A DNA stretch of 64,000 bases. It comes from Tetrahymena thermophila SB210. Lineage: Eukaryota; Ciliophora; Oligohymenophorea; Hymenostomatida; Tetrahymenidae. Below are positions 59,327-64,000 of the stretch, piece after piece. Every line of letters begins with the position of its first letter. Position 1 is the first letter of the stretch. Made by a program: the position numbers and the translations under genes. Where the stretch lies: positions 186,001-250,000 of the forward strand of contig NW_002476186.1 in the NCBI RefSeq assembly GCF_000189635.1. Reading direction: 5' to 3'. Under the pieces are notes generated by a model. The model searched no databases. It was not told the DNA's origin and saw only the letters and a list, made by a program, of their open reading frames with translations.

Positions 59327-62145
59327 TCATTTATTTTTATCTTTTTTTATTATTATATCTAAATTTTAGACAGACTATTCTAGAGACTCTCCTTATTCAG
59401 ATATTTATTGATCATACTGCCTATTTACGGTATCAATTATTGCTAATTTAGCTTTTATTGAATTTATAATTAGATCATCTGCTTCCATTAGATCTTCGTT
59501 TAAAAAAAATTCATTTTTACTGTTTTTTGACTTCACCCTGCTTAGTTATAACTTCCTCTTAGCTTTAATGCTGAGCATTTTAGAAAACTATTTTAATTAT
59601 TCAATTTTTACTTCGCTTTCTATATCTTCATCATTAGCTATTTTTTTCCAATTTTCTGGAGAGCTCTTCAAATTATACTTTTATTTTACCTAATCCATAT
59701 AGTCAACTTTTGATTTCCAAGAGCACTGGTTATTTAGATACGAATTTTGAGTTTCTTCGAGTGGATTTAAGTATGAAATTGCTCTTTTTTATCTATTTCT
59801 CGATAAAGAATATTTGCTCAATATCTAAGACATATTAATACTATCTTTAGAAGAATTTAAATTATTTTAAGATGTTATACTTATCTACTTTTCATTATTA
59901 CTGTTTATGCTTGATTATGAATACTACTAATTAAATTTTTTAATTGGTGTAGTATTTTAGTTATTACCATTTTGCATAGTGCTATAACTATAATTGCTTT
60001 TGTTTCCCTAATTAAAATCCTATTTTGGAGTCAAATAATTATAACTCTAGTCTAATCGTTTCAGTCTTCCATTATGACTTTAATAAGAATCAGGTGTTTT
60101 ATTTTACTATCTCCGTGAATTAAAAAGCTAATTACTTGTTTGCTTTATAATAGGATCTCTAGGAAGTATTTTTATATCATTCAAATCCAATTTTTAGGAA
60201 GTCTTGCTTGCCTTATACCTTTCCTTCTCCTTTTCTATACTATATATATCATGAGGATAGCTGCTTTAGTTAATCATACTTTTGTTTTAATATTCTGGTG
60301 AAGGAGAAGCAATTCTAGGTTTAATTAATTAAAGTTTGTTGTTTTTATTTTTTAAATAATAAAAATTAATTATTGCAATGAATAAAATTTACCTGTTTTT
60401 GGAAGATGGCTAAAAAATTTCTTTAATTGTGTCCTAAAATTCTTTTCTATTATTCAATCGTTTGAGCAACATTTACTTGTTTTATTCCTCTTAAATAAAC
60501 GTTGCCTAATTATTTGTTTTGTTATTACTCAAAGCTTATTTAGACCTAGAGTTTGTGTGATTAAAAGGTTATTCCTAAATTGCTTACCTTATTTCTACTT
60601 TTTATCTGCTCTATCTTGAAGCAGTTTTACGATTAAAATCTATATCAGATTATTTTATATTATTTACTTTTTATTCATCTATTTCAAGTTATTTTCTTGC
60701 TTCTTATCTCTTCACTTCATTCTAACCATTATTTCTTTTATAAACTTCTTGAATTAGTCTATCGCTTTTAATACAAATTAAAAAAGTTATATTTAAATTG
60801 ATTGTAAAACAATAAAATTTAACTACCTTGTGTGGTTTTCTTGCTTAGGCAATTTTTGTTATTTGTATTATTACAAAACTAAAGGTTACTGATATTGTGC
60901 TTATATTTTATTAGCTTGATTTCCTGTTACATTATATATATTATTATTAATAGGAGACAAGCTACTTTATTTATTCTCTGTTTGAGTCCCTTCATCTATC
61001 TTGTTTGCACAAATTGCTTCCGTTTTGTATAGTTATTTCATGTCATCGTTTCTGTTATGATTGACTGAGACAGTTTAGCTGATTTCTTTTTAAGGTTGTA
61101 GCATTTAATTTTTTTGATAATCCTATTATTAATCTTCAAGAATATTTTGCTAACTTTTAATTACAGAGTTTACAGCAGCTTGTTTTGATTTAGATGGCTC
61201 TTCCTGGTTTTAAAAAGGTGTTTACATATTTTTTTAGCTTTACTAAAGTCCATATCTTAATGCTTGAAGATAATTGATCTATTTTTGAAGATTCTTTTCT
61301 ATTTATAGAAATCTTTCTTCATCAATTTGCTAATTTTAGCTTTTTCTTAGTAATATGGCATTATATTCGTCTTATAAATCGTTTATTTTGCTTTGGATCA
61401 ATAGTTAATCTGTTTCTAATCCATTTAAAATAACCTATAAATCATTTTTTAACTAATTTTTAGACTCTTCAAGTAAATTTTGTAAATCTTTAAATCTATT
61501 TGCATTTAAGGTGTCCTTTATTTTCCCATCCAAATCTTAAAGATTTTGATTCCCTCTACTTGAATGGAAATCTCTTGACTACTAAATTGATGTAATTTAG
61601 AGAGAAGAATTTACTTTCTCATCATCATTTTCTTAAATTCTCTCAAGCTCTTTCTTTTTCATTAGACTGATCTTATAGTGAATTTGAGGTGACTAATTGT
61701 TTTAAAAACTTGTATTTTGCTATATTTAAGTAGGTGATTAATTTTCTAAAAATTCATTTTAATCTAAACCCCTAGAAGTAAATGATCCTTAGCTTTATAA
61801 ATTATTTTCTTTGTTTAGCGAATTCATATTTAAAGACTAGTAAGTAATCATATCTTTCTACTATTAATGATTATCTAATGGTTAAGTTGCAGAAATTAAT
61901 TTAATAATTGACTTTTGTTTCTCTTTTGCCTCATTTCTATTTTGCTATTCTCTTAATGGACTTTCTAATTCAAAATCACTATTATCAGTTTTCTACTAAG
62001 ATTCATATGATGGTAATTTATAACTCCTATTAACTTGTTTCCCCACTTTAACAGTTATTTATAAAATAGAATTTAAATATGCTACTAATATAAATTTATT
62101 ATTACCATAATTGTATTAAACTTCATTATTATTATTCATCATCAT
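59327..62145 (-). CDS. Q/N/S-rich coiled-coil protein
   Basis: Starts at one of three consecutive ATGs (62143-62145 taken) and ends at TGA 59327-59329. Introns lie near 60764-60826 and 60316-60393; both splice phases restore Arg. The N-terminal 250 residues are Ser/Gln-rich (VNRSYKLPSYESQQKTD, LQSQGSFTSRGLDQNEFLEN). A coiled-coil block follows (KDLQNLLEESKNQLKNDLQ and EERFLQIEKNLQKQINYLQA), then a disordered middle with many Lys, Gln and Asn. The C-terminal part (SPENWKKIANDEDIESEVK, FSKMLSIKAKRKLQLSRVK) ends in another helix (AKLAIIDTVNRQYDQQI). There is no enzyme motif or membrane segment. A structural or scaffold role, perhaps cytoskeletal, is inference from composition only; the family is not recognised. 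Confidence 0.75.
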
Positions 62146-62994
62146 TCATTATACTTGATTTGCTACTTTATTCAAAAAAAAACCTTCAATCCTGATGATA
62201 TTAAATTACTAATTTTTATAAGCTAATAAATAAATCAATAATCGCAATAATCGCAAATTAGATGTAAATTTTATTCCAATCATTTTTATAATAATAAATG
62301 ATATGCATTCAAACTATTGTTTTATCATTTAATAAAATTATAGTTTGTTCTTAAAGCTATGGATTTATAAATTTTATCATACTTTCTAATTCCATAAATA
62401 CCCTAATTAATATTTTATACTAGTTTGCTTATATTTTGCATCAAATATATCATATTAATAAACTCTTTAAATATCCTACAAATTTAATCGCTCAATAATT
62501 GATTCATTTTACAGTAATAGCATCTATGCGATTCAGTAGCTTTTTACAATTTGAAAATAATTTTTATAAAAGTATATTTCTTCAAGCATAAATAAATAGA
62601 TAAGAAATAAAAATATAAATTGTTATTTGAATATTAAAAAACATCTTAGAATAGAAAAACTACTAGAATTTATTTAAAATTTAAGAAAATTTTAAAAATT
62701 TCATTAATATTACTAATTTTTATATCATCAGATTATAATAATCAATAATATTTAGTATTAGTTTTTTATTATTAATAATAAATAATTCATCACACTAATA
62801 ATATTTATATATCTTAACTTTTAGCTAAGTTGAAAAATAGATGCTTTTTGATATTTTAATAAAAATTTAATAGTTAATTTTGAGTCGCTTTATTTATTTA
62901 TTATTGTTTTGAATGATTTAAGAATCATAAATTATTTACTAAATAAAATTTGATTTATCTTAAATAATTATAAAAACAAATAGCTATAGATATA
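62146..62994. other. Divergent intergenic region
   Basis: A/T-rich promoter-side spacer between the coiled-coil gene (-) and the secreted-protein gene (+). No named motif is visible. Confidence 0.5.
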
Positions 62995-64000
62995 ATGAGA
63001 TACAAATAAGGTGTAATTTTATTATTACTTCTTATTGCTATTACAAGCACACGTTCAGATGATTAAAGTCCTGATAACATTAGGACTGAGCAGATAAAAA
63101 TAGGAAAGTAAATAGATGACATTTTATCTGAGAACTAGCTCGCAGCTTATTATAAATTAGAGCTGGAAAAGATACATTCAAATTAGGATCTAGTTGTTGT
63201 TGTAAAAGGAAAAACTCCTTTTGATGATCCTGAAGTTAGATTAGCATATGCCGTATAGGATTTTGTGAATGAATAACCTGAAAGCAAAGTATACACTTGT
63301 TAAAATGTTGGAAGAGAAATCTGTATTATCCCAGGAGAAGATTTAATAGAAAAAAAGAAGTCTTAAGAACAAATAAAGGTCTACATAGAAGTAACTTAGA
63401 GAAGTGGTGAAAACTGCCATTATGTAATTGAAGTAGAATATGAGGAAAAGCTTGTCTATCAATTTGGTATAATTTACACAATTTAAAAGATTAATAGTTA
63501 CTAAAATTTTTTAATAAATCAGGTAAAGAATATACAATCTAGCTTAAGTAAGATATGTATAAGTAGATAGCGCTTAAATTTGATAATATTGAAACTTCAG
63601 AACTAAGTAATATATTTGCTTCAATCATCCCTCTTGAGCAAGGTCTAATAAATGATAAAATAGAATTCAGCGCTAAATAAGGCTCTATAGTGATTAATGG
63701 TAAAAAATTAATTAAAGACTTATAATATTCACATATATTTATTTATATTTGTAAATAGGTATTTCTATTTGGGAAAACGGACTAGGGTTAGCTATTAGAA
63801 ATTAAAAATTTACAAAAGATTCTGAAATCTAATTTACAATTTATTCTTCTAGTCAGCAGTCATTCTTATTTTAAACAACTTCAACAAAAGCAAGTATTTC
63901 GTTGGAGCTTTAAGAAATAAGTAAGGGATATCTTTTTTAAGAAGAAGTAGCTACTTATAAAATCGATTTAAATAAAGCTGTAATTACTGTTTATTTGATA
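62995..64000 (+). CDS. Secreted protein, 3' end beyond window (partial)
   Basis: The start is ATG 62995. Residues 1-22 form a signal peptide (MRYKQGVILLLLLIAITSTR), cleaved probably near Ser-Asp-Asp. The mature part begins SPDNIRTEQIKIGKQIDDIL and includes VVVVKGKTPFDDPEVRLAYA, a Cys pair (VYTCQNVGREICIIPGEDL) and ENCHYVIEVEYEEKLVYQFG. Introns are 63477-63522 (46 bases) and about 63702-63759, joining VING|ISIWENGLGLAIR in phase. The frame is still open at the last base of the window. Ciliates have large families of such secreted or GPI-anchored beta-rich proteins. I do not recognise a specific one, and the missing C-terminus prevents saying whether a transmembrane or GPI signal follows. Confidence 0.75.

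Noticed and set aside
1..64000. Search for CRISPR arrays, telomere repeats, insertion sequences and viral genes
   Set aside because: No regularly spaced repeats, no G4T2-type telomere units, no transposase or viral structural motifs were seen; the simple repeats present are short microsatellites.

Overview
The window is extremely AT-rich nuclear DNA from a ciliate, most likely a Tetrahymena macronuclear chromosome interior. Conserved proteins (V-ATPase subunit e, ribosomal protein eL39, a mitochondrial carrier, a PAP2 phosphatase, a protein kinase, a DHHC acyltransferase) read through only if TAA and TAG are glutamine and TGA is the sole stop (ciliate code 6). Genes are separated by long, almost pure A/T stretches and carry many small GT..AG introns with A/T-only interiors. 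I see no telomere repeats, viral genes, insertion sequences or CRISPR arrays. Because only TGA stops translation, long open frames also arise by chance, so I relied on codon composition, splice phase and family motifs.

Layout. 0.7-5.3 kb (+): a large protein with tandem cyclic-nucleotide-binding domains and a long disordered tail. 6.1-9.1 kb (-): WD40 protein. 9.4-10.4 kb: a tRNA-like relic, a possible small gene (+) and eL39 (-). 10.9-11.9 kb (+): short DHHC protein. 12.7-15.0 kb (-): HAD-like protein with a C-terminal Dpy-30 motif. 16.0-16.4 kb (+): V-ATPase subunit e. 17.9-20.3 kb (-) and 21.2-21.9 kb (+): two Q/K/N-rich proteins of unknown function. 23.3-26.2 kb (-): NT-C2 domain plus coiled coil. 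27.8-32.1 kb (+): large multipass membrane protein. 33.8-34.0 kb (-): a 77-residue protein. 35.1-36.2 kb (+): LRR-like protein. 37.5-40.4 kb (+): TPR protein with a predicted acylated N-terminus. 41.4-44.4 kb (+): kinase with a PH-like N-terminus. 47.2-48.0 kb (+): mitochondrial carrier. 48.9-50.9 kb (+): NPRL3-like GATOR1 subunit. 52.2 kb (-): tRNA-Pro(CGG). 53.2-54.7 kb (+): PAP2 phosphatase-like membrane protein. 55.8-57.0 kb (-): small membrane protein. 57.5-58.5 kb (+): uncertain multi-exon membrane gene. 59.3-62.1 kb (-): Q-rich coiled-coil protein. 63.0 kb to the end (+): secreted protein, cut by the window edge.

The genes do not form an operon-like system. Each appears to be an independent transcription unit, as is usual for a ciliate macronucleus. 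Loose functional themes are signalling (cNMP-binding protein, kinase, acylated TPR protein, GATOR1), membranes and lipids (DHHC, PAP2, NT-C2, V-ATPase e) and possibly cilia (WD40, Dpy-30 motif). The most unusual items are the HAD-like/Dpy-30 fusion, the PAP2 protein with a degenerate third motif, the short DHHC enzyme, an apparent one-base frame break near 20.26 kb, and a diverged tandem duplication at 33.3-33.7 kb.
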